NCBI RefSeq assembly: GCF_905479755.1
Contig: NZ_CAJQNT010000003.1
Location: 163,400-227,399 of the forward strand
Length of the DNA: 64,000 nucleotides
Source: an uncultured Schumannella sp.
Lineage (GTDB): Bacteria; Actinomycetota; Actinomycetes; Actinomycetales; Microbacteriaceae
Direction: 5' to 3'
The translations under genes and the position numbers were made by a program. The notes under the pieces are model-generated. The model saw only the letters and a program-made list of their open reading frames with translations. It had not been told where the DNA came from and made no database searches. Shown one piece after another: positions 1 through 8,395 of the stretch; position 1 is the stretch's first letter, and each line of letters opens with the position of its first letter.

Positions 1-827
1 ACGGCGATGCCTTCGGGCAGCCCCGTCCAGGCGGCCGCCTCGGCGGTCAGTCCCCCGGCGCGGGCGCCGAGGGCGCCGATCTCGTGCTCGAGCTTGTCGG
101 TGGCGAAGTCGACGAACGCGGGGTTGAGGGCGGCGAGGAAGTCGCGACTCGGGGAGGCGCCGTCCTGGAAGATGCCCTTGTAGCCGGCGGTGCAGGCGTT
201 GCGAAGGTAGCGGCCCGACAGCTGCCAGACGATCCAGTCGGCGGCCTCGACCCAGTGATCCATCGTCTCGAAGATCTCGGCGTCCTCTTCGAGCAGCTGG
301 AGCGCCTTGGCGAACTCCCACTCGCTCGAGATGAACCCGCCGTAGCGCGGCAACCAGCTCTCGCCGCGCTCGGCGGCCAGGGCGTTGATGCGGTCGGCCT
401 GCGGCTGGGCGGCGTGGTGCTTCCAGAGCTTCACGTAGGCGTGCGGTCGGTCGGCGAAGCCGGGCAGCTCGCAGATCGGGGTGCCGTCGGCCGTGACCGG
501 CATCGGCGAGGATGCGGTGAAGTCGGTCGCGATGCCGATCACCTGGGCGGGGTCGATGCCCGCATCCGCGAGGGCGGCCGGCACGGCGATGCGCAGCACC
601 TCGCGGTAGTCGTTCGGCACCTGCAGCGCCCACTCGGGCGGGAGTGCCGCGCCGGTGGCGGCGAGGGTGGTGTCCATGACGGCGTGGCGGTATTCGTGGA
701 CGCCGGCGCCGAGCTCGGCGCCGTCCGCGACGCGGACGACCACGGCGCGGCCGGAGAGGGTGCCGAAGTCGACGCCGATCGTGTACTGATCGGCGGACTC
801 TGCGCCCGGGGCGGTCGTTGCTTCCAC
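1..827 (-). CDS. araB: Ribulokinase, N-terminal part (gene runs off the left edge)
   Basis: FGGY-family sugar kinase that phosphorylates L-ribulose to L-ribulose 5-phosphate in arabinose catabolism. About 275 N-terminal residues are present. The first strand reads YTIGVDFGTLSGRAVVVRV, the phosphate-binding DFGTxSGRA motif typical of AraB, followed by HEYRHAVMD, DFTASSPMPVTADG and YVKLWKHHAAQPQADRIN, all characteristic of ribulokinases rather than xylulo- or glycerol kinases. The start is GTG at 825-827, seven bases after GGAG; no ATG lies nearby in frame. Upstream is a promoter-like element and a palindrome shared with the neighbouring LacI-type gene, so arabinose-dependent repression is likely. 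The C-terminal half lies outside the window. Confidence 0.9.
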   Translation of the reverse strand, partial: MEATTAPGAESADQYTIGVDFGTLSGRAVVVRVADGAELGAGVHEYRHAVMDTTLAATGAALPPEWALQVPNDYREVLRIAVPAALADAGIDPAQVIGIATDFTASSPMPVTADGTPICELPGFADRPHAYVKLWKHHAAQPQADRINALAAERGESWLPRYGGFISSEWEFAKALQLLEEDAEIFETMDHWVEAADWIVWQLSGRYLRNACTAGYKGIFQDGASPSRDFLAALNPAFVDFATDKLEHEIGALGARAGGLTAEAAAWTGLPEGIA

Positions 828-861
828 GTACTGACTCCGTTGTCTGGATCTAGGACCCGTG

Positions 862-877
862 ATGTGACCGTTCACAC
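862..877. promoter_or_regulatory. LacI-type operator of araB
   Basis: ATGTGACCGTTCACAC is a near-perfect palindrome of the form GTGTGAACGTTCACAC. It lies 35 bp upstream of the araB start, just downstream of the putative -10, where a LacI-family repressor would block transcription. A second copy of the same pattern precedes the regulator gene at 2002-2017. A partial half-site, ATGTGACCGTTT on the minus strand, sits inside the promoter spacer around 901-913. Confidence 0.6.
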
Positions 878-887
878 CAACGAGAGG

Positions 888-918
888 ACTCTACTCGCGA
901 AACGGTCACATTTGTCAA
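888..918 (-). promoter_or_regulatory. Putative araB promoter
   Basis: On the minus strand TTGACA (913-918) and TAGAGT (888-893) are separated by 19 bp. The -35 is perfect; the spacer is slightly long. The element precedes the operator at 862-877 and the GTG start at 827. Confidence 0.4.
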
Positions 919-972
919 ATGTCTTTCGGTCACCGTTCGGTAACGGTCGCGAGATTGGGGCCGCGCGCGGGC

Positions 973-1983
973 CTACACCGGGCCGGTCGACTCGCGCAGA
1001 ATCAGCTCCGGCAACACCATCTGATGGTCGGTCGACGTCTCACCACGCAGCTCGGCGAGCAGAATCGACACCGCGCGTCGTCCGATCTCAACAAAGTTCT
1101 GCCGAACGGTGGTGAGCGGAGGAGCGAAGTGCGCCGCCTCCGGGATGTCATCGAAGCCGACGACGCTCAGGTCATCCGGCACCTGGAGGCCCAGCTCGCG
1201 CGCCGCGTGCAGCAGGCCGAGCGCCATCTGGTCGTTCGCGACGAAGACCGCCGTGAAGTCGCGCACGCGCAAGAGCTCGAGGCCCGCGTAGTAGCCGAAC
1301 GAGGCCGTCCAATCGCCCAGAATCGGGGCGCGGGTGCGGGCGTCGGCATCCGCGAGCGCCTCCAGGTAGCCCTGCATCCGGGCCTCGGCCTCGATCCAAT
1401 CTTGAGGCCCCGCCAGGTGCAGGATGTCGCGGTGGCCGAGATCGAGGAGGTGTCGCGTCGCGAGTCGCGCGCCCGCGACCTGGTCGACCGAGAGGCTGCG
1501 GCGCGGGTCTCTGCCGGTCGATTCGAGGGTCACGATCGGGACGCTCACCGAGAGATCCTGCAGCGCCTCGAACACACGAACCTGGGGGGCGATGACGACG
1601 AGCGCCTCCACCGCCTGGCTCATCAGGTAGTCGACCCCAGCCTTGATCGAGGCGTACTCGCTCGAGGCCGTGTTGGTGATGCTCAGGCGATAGCCCGCCT
1701 CGCGCGCGGCCGCCTCGATCGCGGCGATGCTGGTGGCGGGCCCGTACTGGGAGGACTGCGACGAGAGCACGCCGATGGTGCGGGAGCGGCTCGTGACGAG
1801 CGCGCGCGCGGCCTGGTTCGGCCGATAGCCGAGTTCGTCGATGGCCTGGAGCACGCGCTCACGCGTGGCGGGCCGAATCGCCTCGCTGTCGTTGAGCACG
1901 CGAGAAACGGTCTGGTAGGACACCCCGGCCACGCGAGCGACATCGCGAATATTGGGCGCGCGAACCTTCTCCGGTTCCATCAC
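973..1983 (-). CDS. LacI-family transcriptional regulator, probable arabinose regulator
   Basis: A 335-336 residue LacI/GalR repressor. The N-terminal helix-turn-helix and hinge read NIRDVARVAGVSYQTVSRVL, followed at about residue 60 by the periplasmic-binding-protein-like sensor (SRTIGVLSS, FVANDQMALGLLHA, SVVGFDDIPEA). The start is GTG at 1983 or the adjacent ATG at 1980; both lie within good range of an AGAGGA ribosome site. It is convergent with nothing and reads toward araB, which has the same palindromic operator as this gene, so it most likely represses araB and itself with an L-arabinose-related effector. The effector is inferred from context only. Confidence 0.85.
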   Translation of the reverse strand: MMEPEKVRAPNIRDVARVAGVSYQTVSRVLNDSEAIRPATRERVLQAIDELGYRPNQAARALVTSRSRTIGVLSSQSSQYGPATSIAAIEAAAREAGYRLSITNTASSEYASIKAGVDYLMSQAVEALVVIAPQVRVFEALQDLSVSVPIVTLESTGRDPRRSLSVDQVAGARLATRHLLDLGHRDILHLAGPQDWIEAEARMQGYLEALADADARTRAPILGDWTASFGYYAGLELLRVRDFTAVFVANDQMALGLLHAARELGLQVPDDLSVVGFDDIPEAAHFAPPLTTVRQNFVEIGRRAVSILLAELRGETSTDHQMVLPELILRESTGPV

Positions 1984-2001
1984 ACCGTCCTCTGTCTCGC
2001 C

Positions 2002-2017
2002 GTGTGTACGTTCACAC
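2002..2017. promoter_or_regulatory. LacI-type operator in front of the regulator gene
   Basis: GTGTGTACGTTCACAC, one mismatch from the perfect palindrome GTGTGAACGTTCACAC, lies 19 bp upstream of the regulator start and matches the araB operator at 862-877. This suggests autoregulation. The remaining bases up to the metB-like gene end (2018-2176) show no further gene. Confidence 0.55.
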
Positions 2018-2176
2018 GGCTACTCCGCCCATTATGCCGAGCGCGCCGCCCCCGGGCGAGCCCCACCCAGGCGAGTCCCCGCCGCGCGCCCCGCGCCCCG
2101 CGCCCAACCGCGTGACTCGCGCCGCATCCGCGTGCCGCACGCCGCACTCGCTCGCGTCAGGGATGCATCCCTGCCG

Positions 2177-3349
2177 TCACAAACGGGTGAGGGCGGAGTG
2201 GAGGTCGGCGAGGAGGTCGTCGACGGACTCGATGCCGACGGAGAGACGCACGACGTTCTCGGGCACCTCGAGCTGGGTGCCCTTGACGGAGGCGTGGGTC
2301 ATCTCGCTCGGGTAGCAGACGAGCGACTCGACACCGCCGAGCGACTCCGCCAGCTGGAACAGCTCCATCGACTCGGCGAAGCGCCGCGCAGTCTCGCCCC
2401 CGCCGCGCACCGCGACCGAGATCATGCCGCCGAAGCTCTTCATCTGGCGCGCGGCCAGCTCGTGCCCGGGGTGATCCGGCAGACCCGGGTAGTACACCCG
2501 CTCGAGCTTCTCGTGCCCGACGAGCGCCTCGGCGATGCGCTGCGCGTTCGAGGAGTGCCGGTCCATCCGCACACCGAGGGTCTTGATGCCGCGCATGGTG
2601 AGCCAGGCATCCATCGGACCGGAGACGGCGCCGACCCCGAACTGCAGGAAGCCGACCTGATCGGCGAGGGATTCCCCGCGCACGAGCGTCTCGTCCTTCA
2701 GGATGACCGCTCCGCCGAGCACATCGCTGTGACCGCCGAGGTACTTGGTCGTCGAGTGCACGACCACGTCGGCGCCGAGCGACAGCGGCTGCTGCAGGTA
2801 GGGCGACGCGAAGGTGTTGTCGACCACGACGATCGCGCCGACGCGGTGCGCGAGCTCCGCGACCGCGGCGATGTCGGTGATCTTCATGAGCGGGTTGCTC
2901 GGCGTCTCCAGCCAGACGACCTTGGTGGCGTCGGGGCGCAGGGCGCTCGCCACCGCATCCAGATCGCCCATCTCCACGGTGGAGAGCGAGACGCCCACGG
3001 GCACGTGCACGCGGCTCACCAGTCGGTGGGTGCCACCGTAGACGTCGTTGCCCATCAGGATGTGGTCACCCGGCTTCAGCGCGGCCCGCAACAGCGTGTC
3101 CTCAGCCGCGAGACCGGAGGCGAAGCTGAAGGCGCGGTCGCCGCCCTCGATCGAGGCGAGCAGGGTCTCGAGCGCCGTGCGGGTCGGGTTGCCGCCGCGC
3201 GTGTACTCGTAGCCGCCGCGGAAGCCGCCGACGCCGTCCTGCACGAACGTGGTCGTGAAGTAGACCGGCGGGATGACCGCGCCGGTCGTCGGGTCGAAGT
3301 CCTGCCCGGCGTGGATGGCGCGCGTGGTGAAGTCGTTCTCGGAGTTCAT
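2177..3349 (-). CDS. metB: Cystathionine gamma-synthase/gamma-lyase, PLP enzyme
   Basis: Cys/Met-metabolism PLP enzyme of 390 residues. The PLP lysine is K202 in HSTTKYLGGHSDVLGG, with the cofactor aspartate in VVVDNTFASPYLQ and the signature YEYTRGGNPTR near residue 50. Family members either make cystathionine from O-acyl-homoserine and cysteine or cleave it to cysteine; motif reading cannot separate them. The partner gene 16 bp upstream in the same operon is cystathionine beta-synthase, which makes a gamma-lyase role in reverse transsulfuration attractive. The start is the ATG at 3349, with an AGAAG-like ribosome site. Length is normal. Confidence 0.88.
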   Translation of the reverse strand: MNSENDFTTRAIHAGQDFDPTTGAVIPPVYFTTTFVQDGVGGFRGGYEYTRGGNPTRTALETLLASIEGGDRAFSFASGLAAEDTLLRAALKPGDHILMGNDVYGGTHRLVSRVHVPVGVSLSTVEMGDLDAVASALRPDATKVVWLETPSNPLMKITDIAAVAELAHRVGAIVVVDNTFASPYLQQPLSLGADVVVHSTTKYLGGHSDVLGGAVILKDETLVRGESLADQVGFLQFGVGAVSGPMDAWLTMRGIKTLGVRMDRHSSNAQRIAEALVGHEKLERVYYPGLPDHPGHELAARQMKSFGGMISVAVRGGGETARRFAESMELFQLAESLGGVESLVCYPSEMTHASVKGTQLEVPENVVRLSVGIESVDDLLADLHSALTRL

Positions 3350-3365
3350 GGGGTTCTTCTCTTCG

Positions 3366-4721
3366 TCAGGATGCGAGGGCGCGCGCGAGCGCACCGCGAG
3401 TCAGGAGCGCGACCGGTTTGCCCTGGTCGAGCACGAGCCCGGCACCGGTCTCGGCGAGGGCGTCGCGGGCCGCCTCGAGCGACTGCGCGAGGCCGACGAG
3501 CGGAAGCACATCGCCGATGAGGGCGTCGATCGGGTGGGCGGGGGTCACCTCGCCGGCGAGGAGGGCATCCACGAGGGCGCGTTCGGTGACCGTTCCGGCG
3601 ACCTCCCCGAGCACGACCGGGGTCTCGGCCTTGAGCACGGGCAGGGCGGGCGTGTCGGCGGCGCGCAGCGCGGCGACCGCCTCGGCGACCGTGTGGTCCG
3701 GCCGCAGGTGCGGAAGAGCCGCGGCATCGACCGCCCCGAGCACGTCGGCGACGGTGCGCCCCTCCCCTGCAACACCGAAGCCGTGCCGATCCATCCAGGT
3801 GTCGTTGAAGACCTTGCCGAGGTAGCCGCGGCCGCCATCGGGAAGCAGGATGACCATGACATCGTCAGGTCCGAGGTCGCGGGCCGCCTTGAGTCCGCTC
3901 GCAATCGCGAGGCCACTGGATCCGCCGACCAGCAGCCCCTCCTCGCGCGCCAGCCGGCGGGTGAGGTCGAAGCTCTCGGCGTCGCTGGAGGCGATGATCT
4001 CGTCCACCAGGCTCGGGTCGTAGGCGGTCGGCCAGAAGTCCTCACCGACGCCCTCGACCAGATACGGCTGCCCGGTGCCGCCGGAGTAGACCGAGCCCTC
4101 CGGGTCGGCGCCGATGATGCGCACGCCGGGGTTCTGCTCCTTGAGGTACTTGGCGACCCCGGAGATTGTGCCGCCCGTGCCGACGCCCGCGACGAAGTGC
4201 GTGATCTTCCCCTCGGTGTCGCGCCAGATCTCGGGACCGGTCGTCTCGTAGTGGCTGAGCGGACCGTTCCGGTTCGAGTACTGGTCGGGCTTGAAGGCGC
4301 CCGGCAGCTCGCGCGCCAGCCGATCGCTCACGTTGTAGTACGAGCGCGGATCTTCGGGGGCGACGTTCGTCGGGCACACCACCACCTCGGCGCCGTAGGC
4401 CTTCAGCACGTTGCGCTTGTCTTCGCTGACCTTGTCGGGGCAGACGAACACGCAGTGGTAGCCGCGCTGCTGCGCGACCAGGACGAGGCCGATCCCGGTG
4501 TTGCCGCTGGTCGGCTCGACGATGGTCCCCCCGGGAGCGAGCTTGCCCTCGCGCTCGGCGGCGTCGATGATCCGCGTGGCGATGCGGTCTTTGGAGGACC
4601 CACCCGGGTTCAGGTACTCGATCTTGGCGAGCACGGTCGCCTCGATCCCCTCGGTGACCGAGTTGAGCCGCACGAGTGGCGTGTTCCCGACGAGGTCCAG
4701 GACGGTTCCGGCGAAATGCAT
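3366..4721 (-). CDS. Cystathionine beta-synthase with C-terminal CBS domains
   Basis: Condenses serine and homocysteine to cystathionine, first step of reverse transsulfuration. 451 residues. The PLP domain spans about 1-320: the Schiff-base lysine is K44 in NPGGSSKDRIA, the asparagine loop EPTSGNTGIG follows, and the phosphate loop is GVGTGGTISGVAKYL. The stretch QYSNRNGPLSHYETTGPEIW is typical of cystathionine beta-synthases rather than plain cysteine synthases. A CBS pair follows from about 335 (DVLGAVDAAALPHLRPDHTV and later). The ATG at 4721 has only a weak ribosome site. The downstream metB-like gene is 16 bp away, so the two form an operon. Confidence 0.9.
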   Translation of the reverse strand: MHFAGTVLDLVGNTPLVRLNSVTEGIEATVLAKIEYLNPGGSSKDRIATRIIDAAEREGKLAPGGTIVEPTSGNTGIGLVLVAQQRGYHCVFVCPDKVSEDKRNVLKAYGAEVVVCPTNVAPEDPRSYYNVSDRLARELPGAFKPDQYSNRNGPLSHYETTGPEIWRDTEGKITHFVAGVGTGGTISGVAKYLKEQNPGVRIIGADPEGSVYSGGTGQPYLVEGVGEDFWPTAYDPSLVDEIIASSDAESFDLTRRLAREEGLLVGGSSGLAIASGLKAARDLGPDDVMVILLPDGGRGYLGKVFNDTWMDRHGFGVAGEGRTVADVLGAVDAAALPHLRPDHTVAEAVAALRAADTPALPVLKAETPVVLGEVAGTVTERALVDALLAGEVTPAHPIDALIGDVLPLVGLAQSLEAARDALAETGAGLVLDQGKPVALLTRGALARALAS

Positions 4722-4760
4722 GCCCCGAGCCTACTTCCGACTCGGCCTGTGTTACCGGGC

Positions 4761-6197
4761 CTAGTAGGCGATCAGACGCGAGCCGCTCGGCGGCTCCAGA
4801 CCGGCGGCAGCGAACGCCTCGAAGGTGCGATCACGTCGGTTGTCGATCTCGCGACCGTACTCGCGCGCGAGACTGCGCCGGGTGCGCACCAGCTCGTCGA
4901 GCGTCTCCACCGGAATCAGCAACACGGTCAGCGGCGTCAGCGCGACCACGCTCGAGGCGATCCCCTGGCGCGTGAGCGAGGTCAGACCGAGCGCGTCGTC
5001 TCGCCCGAAGTCGGCGACATGCAGCACCTCGCCCGCCGGCCCCTCCGCCGACATGCGGGCCTCGCCCGACACGATGTAGCGCACCCCGTCGGGCACGGTC
5101 GCGGGTCGCTGCACGCACTCGCCCTCGCCGTAGCGCTCCAGGCGCACGCTCTCCAGCAGCCGCTCGATGTCGGGGGGCTCGACCGAGAGCCGCGGGGCGA
5201 GCCGGGTGAGCGCGGCGCGCGTGCGCTCCCGACTGGTGAACGGATCCGTGAGGTCGCGATCCAGGTGCAGTCCGGCACGCCGGGCGGCGTACCAGAGCCG
5301 GCGGCGGAACAGACCGACGGCACCCCATTCGGAACCGGGGCTCGCCAGCGGGATCCCGACCTCGTAGAAGCCTTTGCGCAGCGGGATCGCGCTGGGGCCC
5401 GACTCGGGATGCCGCTGGGGCAGGTCGGTCGCGACCGCCAGCACGAGCGCGAGCACGTCGTCGGGCGGGTCGTCGGTCGCGAACCGCACCTGGACCGAGG
5501 CCTCGTAGGGGTTGCGCGCCCGACTGAGGTTGACGAACGCGTCGCCCGCGAGGGCGGAATTCGGCACGACGCGCAGCCCGTTGTTGGTGTCGAAGTGCGT
5601 CGCGCGCCAGTTGACCTCGACGACGCGGCCCTTGCCGAATCCGGTCATCAGCCAGTCGTCGACCTGGAAGGGGCGCTCGAACAGCAGGAACAGGCCCGCG
5701 ACGACCGGTCCGACGGCGCCCTGCAGCGCCAGGCCGATCACGATCGAGCCGACCCCGAGCGCGGTGAAGAGGCCGCCGACGTCGGCGCCCCACACCCAGG
5801 AGAAGATGATCGCGACGGCGACGACGATGAGCAGCGCCCGCCCCAGGTCGATGAAGATCTTGGGCAGTCGCTGGCGCCAGCTCCCCTCGCGCGCTTTCGT
5901 GAACACGACGAGGTTGACGCCGTTGATCAGCACGAGCACCACGAGGAAGCCGAACGCGGTCGCCGTGACCTTGAACCAGTCGACATCGCCGGCGAGGTAG
6001 CGCGTCTGCGCGAGCAGGACGAGGAGTGCGCCGAGCGGCACCACCCAGTCGCGCACCAGGCGCACGATTCGCGCCGCACCGCGCCCGCTCCGCGCCAGCG
6101 CCGCATGAATCTCGGTGAGCACGAGCAGCGTGATCGGCAGTCCGACGATCACGAGCGCCGCGGGCCAGAACCACGGTTCGGCGAACAGCTCAGCCAT
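4761..6197 (-). CDS. MscS-type channel with C-terminal cyclic-nucleotide-binding-like domain
   Basis: A 478-residue membrane protein: about five transmembrane segments (residues 10-170), an MscS pore and beta domain (ALGVGSIVIGLALQGAVGPV, then LFERPFQVDDWL), and a cNMP-binding fold from about residue 345. This is the bacterial cyclic-nucleotide-gated (bCNG) subgroup of MscS channels. The phosphate-binding cassette, near residues 397-415, reads FGRDDALGLTSLTRQGIASS; the usual FGE glutamate and the PRxA(T/S) arginine that contacts the cyclic phosphate are not there by my alignment. The start is the ATG at 6197, overlapping the stop of the upstream cyclase-like gene by 8 bp (ATGGCTGA), so the pair is translationally coupled. 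A longer upstream start would run deep into that gene. Confidence 0.82.
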   Translation of the reverse strand: MAELFAEPWFWPAALVIVGLPITLLVLTEIHAALARSGRGAARIVRLVRDWVVPLGALLVLLAQTRYLAGDVDWFKVTATAFGFLVVLVLINGVNLVVFTKAREGSWRQRLPKIFIDLGRALLIVVAVAIIFSWVWGADVGGLFTALGVGSIVIGLALQGAVGPVVAGLFLLFERPFQVDDWLMTGFGKGRVVEVNWRATHFDTNNGLRVVPNSALAGDAFVNLSRARNPYEASVQVRFATDDPPDDVLALVLAVATDLPQRHPESGPSAIPLRKGFYEVGIPLASPGSEWGAVGLFRRRLWYAARRAGLHLDRDLTDPFTSRERTRAALTRLAPRLSVEPPDIERLLESVRLERYGEGECVQRPATVPDGVRYIVSGEARMSAEGPAGEVLHVADFGRDDALGLTSLTRQGIASSVVALTPLTVLLIPVETLDELVRTRRSLAREYGREIDNRRDRTFEAFAAAGLEPPSGSRLIAY

Positions 6198-8337
6198 CGA
6201 CCTCGGCCGCCTCGACCCGCCACACGCGGTGGGCGGCGCCGCCCGAGTCGACGCTGCCGACCTCCACGAACCCGGTCGAGTCCGCGAGGCGCTCGCGCAC
6301 CCGATCGCTCGCATAGATGCCCGGCTCGGTGCGCTCGCCCTGCAGCTGGAACGCGAGGCTCACGGCGTCGCCCCACAGGTCGAAGATGACGTGCGACCGC
6401 CCGATCAGCCCGCTCGTCACGGTGCCGAGGTCGATGCCGGCGCGAAGCTCGAGCGAGGTGCCGTGCTGCCCGTTGAAGCGGTGCAGGATCGCTTCCAGCT
6501 CGAGCGCGAAGTCGACCACGCGGCGCGCGGCATCGATGCGCGGCACGGAGAGTCCGCAGCTGGCGAGGTAGCCCTGCCGGGTCGTGCGCACGCGCTCGAC
6601 GCCGAGCCGGTCGGCGGCGTCATCGAAGTTCTTCACGAGCTCGTTGAGCACCTCCAGGCCATGCTCGCTGTCGAGAGTGCGGCTGAAGGCCTCGAAGCCG
6701 ACGATGTCGGCGAACAGCACGCAGGCCTCCGTGTGGTCCTGCGCGATCGTCTGGGCGCCCTCCCGGTAGCGCTTGGCGAGGGACTCGGGCATGAGCGAGA
6801 GGATCAGGCGGTCGTTCTCTTTCTGCTGCTCCTCCAGCAGCTCCGCCTTCACCTGCAGGCTGCGCGACATCTCGTTGAACGCCCCGGCGACGGCCGCGAG
6901 TTCGTCGGTCGATCCGGCGTCCACCTCGACGCCGGTCTCTCCGGCCGCGATGCGTTCCGCGGCGAGCCGCAGCCGCCGCAGCGGCCGCACCAGGAACTGG
7001 GCGATCACGAGCGAGAGCACCGAGATGACCAGCACGAGGATCGCTGAGGAGATGATGAGGTTCGCGGTGAAGGCGGAGACCGGCGCAAAGGCCTCGCTCG
7101 TGTCGACCGCCGCGACGATCACCCAGCCGAGGTTCTGCACCCGCAGCGGTGCGTACGCCGAGATGGTCTCGGTGCCGAGGTAGCCGGGCGCGACGAGGGT
7201 GCCGGATTCGCCGCGTTGCGCGCGTTCGACCGCATCCGTGACGGCCGGCTGCAGCAGCAGCGACTCGCCGCGCTGCACCGCCAGCTCGATCGCGCTCGGC
7301 TCGACGCCCATCCGTGTGGCCTGCTCGATGTAGCGCTCGGGGTCTTCGAGGAGTTCGCGCGAGGGCGAACGCATGAGGTCGTCGCGACCGACGAGGTAGC
7401 TCTCCCCGGTCTCGCCGAGTCCCCCTTCGGCCCAGGCGCCCCCGCCGGTCATGACGTCGGCGATGCGATCGATCGGCATCTCCACGGCGAGCGCCCCGGT
7501 CACTTCGCCGTCGCGCGAGATCAGGCTGACCCCCCAGGCGGCGGGCGAATCCAGCGACGGCCGGTACGTCTCGAAGTCGGTGAAGACGACCGAATCCAGG
7601 AGCCTGCTCGACATGGCCGTCGTGTACGCCGATGCGAGGTTGGAGACCCGATACGGACCCGAGACGAGATTCGTCCCGAGGTCGATCCCTTTGTAGGCCG
7701 AGTAGACGACGTTGCCGTCGAGGTCGATCAGCAGCGTGTCCTGGTAGTCGAGCTGCGTCGTCATCCGGGCGAAGTAGTCGTGGTATTCGGCGTGCACCGC
7801 CGACCAGGCGCTGCCGTCGCCCGCATCATCGATCGCGATCGCCTCGGCGAAGTCCGCGGGCGGACGCGTGTAGTAGTACTGCAGGTAGCGCCCGGCGGGC
7901 TGGCTGGGGATGAACGCCGAGACGTCGACCGCCGCCTCGCCGACCGCGGCCGCGAGTTCGGGCGCGAGCTCGTCGCGATAGTAGGCGTCGAGCGCCGCGC
8001 TCTGTTCGCCCGACAGCGACGACTCGGCGAGCTCGGCGAACGCGGCATTGAACTGCTCGGATGCCCCCATGACGCTCTCGCCGCGCGCGTGCACGAGCAT
8101 CGAATTCTCGATCGTGTCGAAGAGCCCGGCGATCTCGCGGGCGCGGGAGTCGCGGACTTCGACGACCCGGTCGGTCGCCGCCGCGCGCAGCGATTCGGTG
8201 CCGCTGACGTACCCGATCAGGCCGATGACGACGTTGGAGGTCACGCTCACCAGGAGCAGCATGATGAGGAGCATCGACTGGATGCTGAGGCCCGTTCGGC
8301 GGCGGCCTCCGGTCGCGATCGGGAGAGGTTCCGACAT
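6190..8337 (-). CDS. Membrane receptor with dCache-like sensor, HAMP and degenerate class III cyclase domain
   Basis: 715 residues. A membrane segment lies at about 19-43, then a large extracytoplasmic sensor (about 45-420, Cache-like), a second segment near 425-447, HAMP (VRPLRRLRLAAERIAAG), a short coiled coil, and a class III nucleotide cyclase fold from about 538. The first metal aspartate is present in LFADIVGF (D544). By eye, the second metal aspartate is replaced by Q588 (TTRQGYLA instead of TIGDAYMA), the purine-selecting lysine by R584, and the transition-state asparagine and arginine by S660 and Q664 (WGDAVSLAFQ). It may therefore be inactive, a nucleotide sensor, or need a partner. 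It is followed by and overlaps the channel gene. Confidence 0.8.
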   Translation of the reverse strand: MSEPLPIATGGRRRTGLSIQSMLLIMLLLVSVTSNVVIGLIGYVSGTESLRAAATDRVVEVRDSRAREIAGLFDTIENSMLVHARGESVMGASEQFNAAFAELAESSLSGEQSAALDAYYRDELAPELAAAVGEAAVDVSAFIPSQPAGRYLQYYYTRPPADFAEAIAIDDAGDGSAWSAVHAEYHDYFARMTTQLDYQDTLLIDLDGNVVYSAYKGIDLGTNLVSGPYRVSNLASAYTTAMSSRLLDSVVFTDFETYRPSLDSPAAWGVSLISRDGEVTGALAVEMPIDRIADVMTGGGAWAEGGLGETGESYLVGRDDLMRSPSRELLEDPERYIEQATRMGVEPSAIELAVQRGESLLLQPAVTDAVERAQRGESGTLVAPGYLGTETISAYAPLRVQNLGWVIVAAVDTSEAFAPVSAFTANLIISSAILVLVISVLSLVIAQFLVRPLRRLRLAAERIAAGETGVEVDAGSTDELAAVAGAFNEMSRSLQVKAELLEEQQKENDRLILSLMPESLAKRYREGAQTIAQDHTEACVLFADIVGFEAFSRTLDSEHGLEVLNELVKNFDDAADRLGVERVRTTRQGYLASCGLSVPRIDAARRVVDFALELEAILHRFNGQHGTSLELRAGIDLGTVTSGLIGRSHVIFDLWGDAVSLAFQLQGERTEPGIYASDRVRERLADSTGFVEVGSVDSGGAAHRVWRVEAAEVDG

Positions 8338-8395
8338 CTCGAGTCCTCCTCAACGGTAGCCGCACTCTATCGGGCGGGCTTCGTCGGGGGAAGAG

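Noticed and set aside
3273..6389. A 1,038-codon open frame on the plus strand
   Set aside because: It lies antisense to metB, the CBS gene and the channel gene, whose motifs are clear; the frame is the low-complexity Arg/Gly/Ala shadow expected in high-GC DNA.
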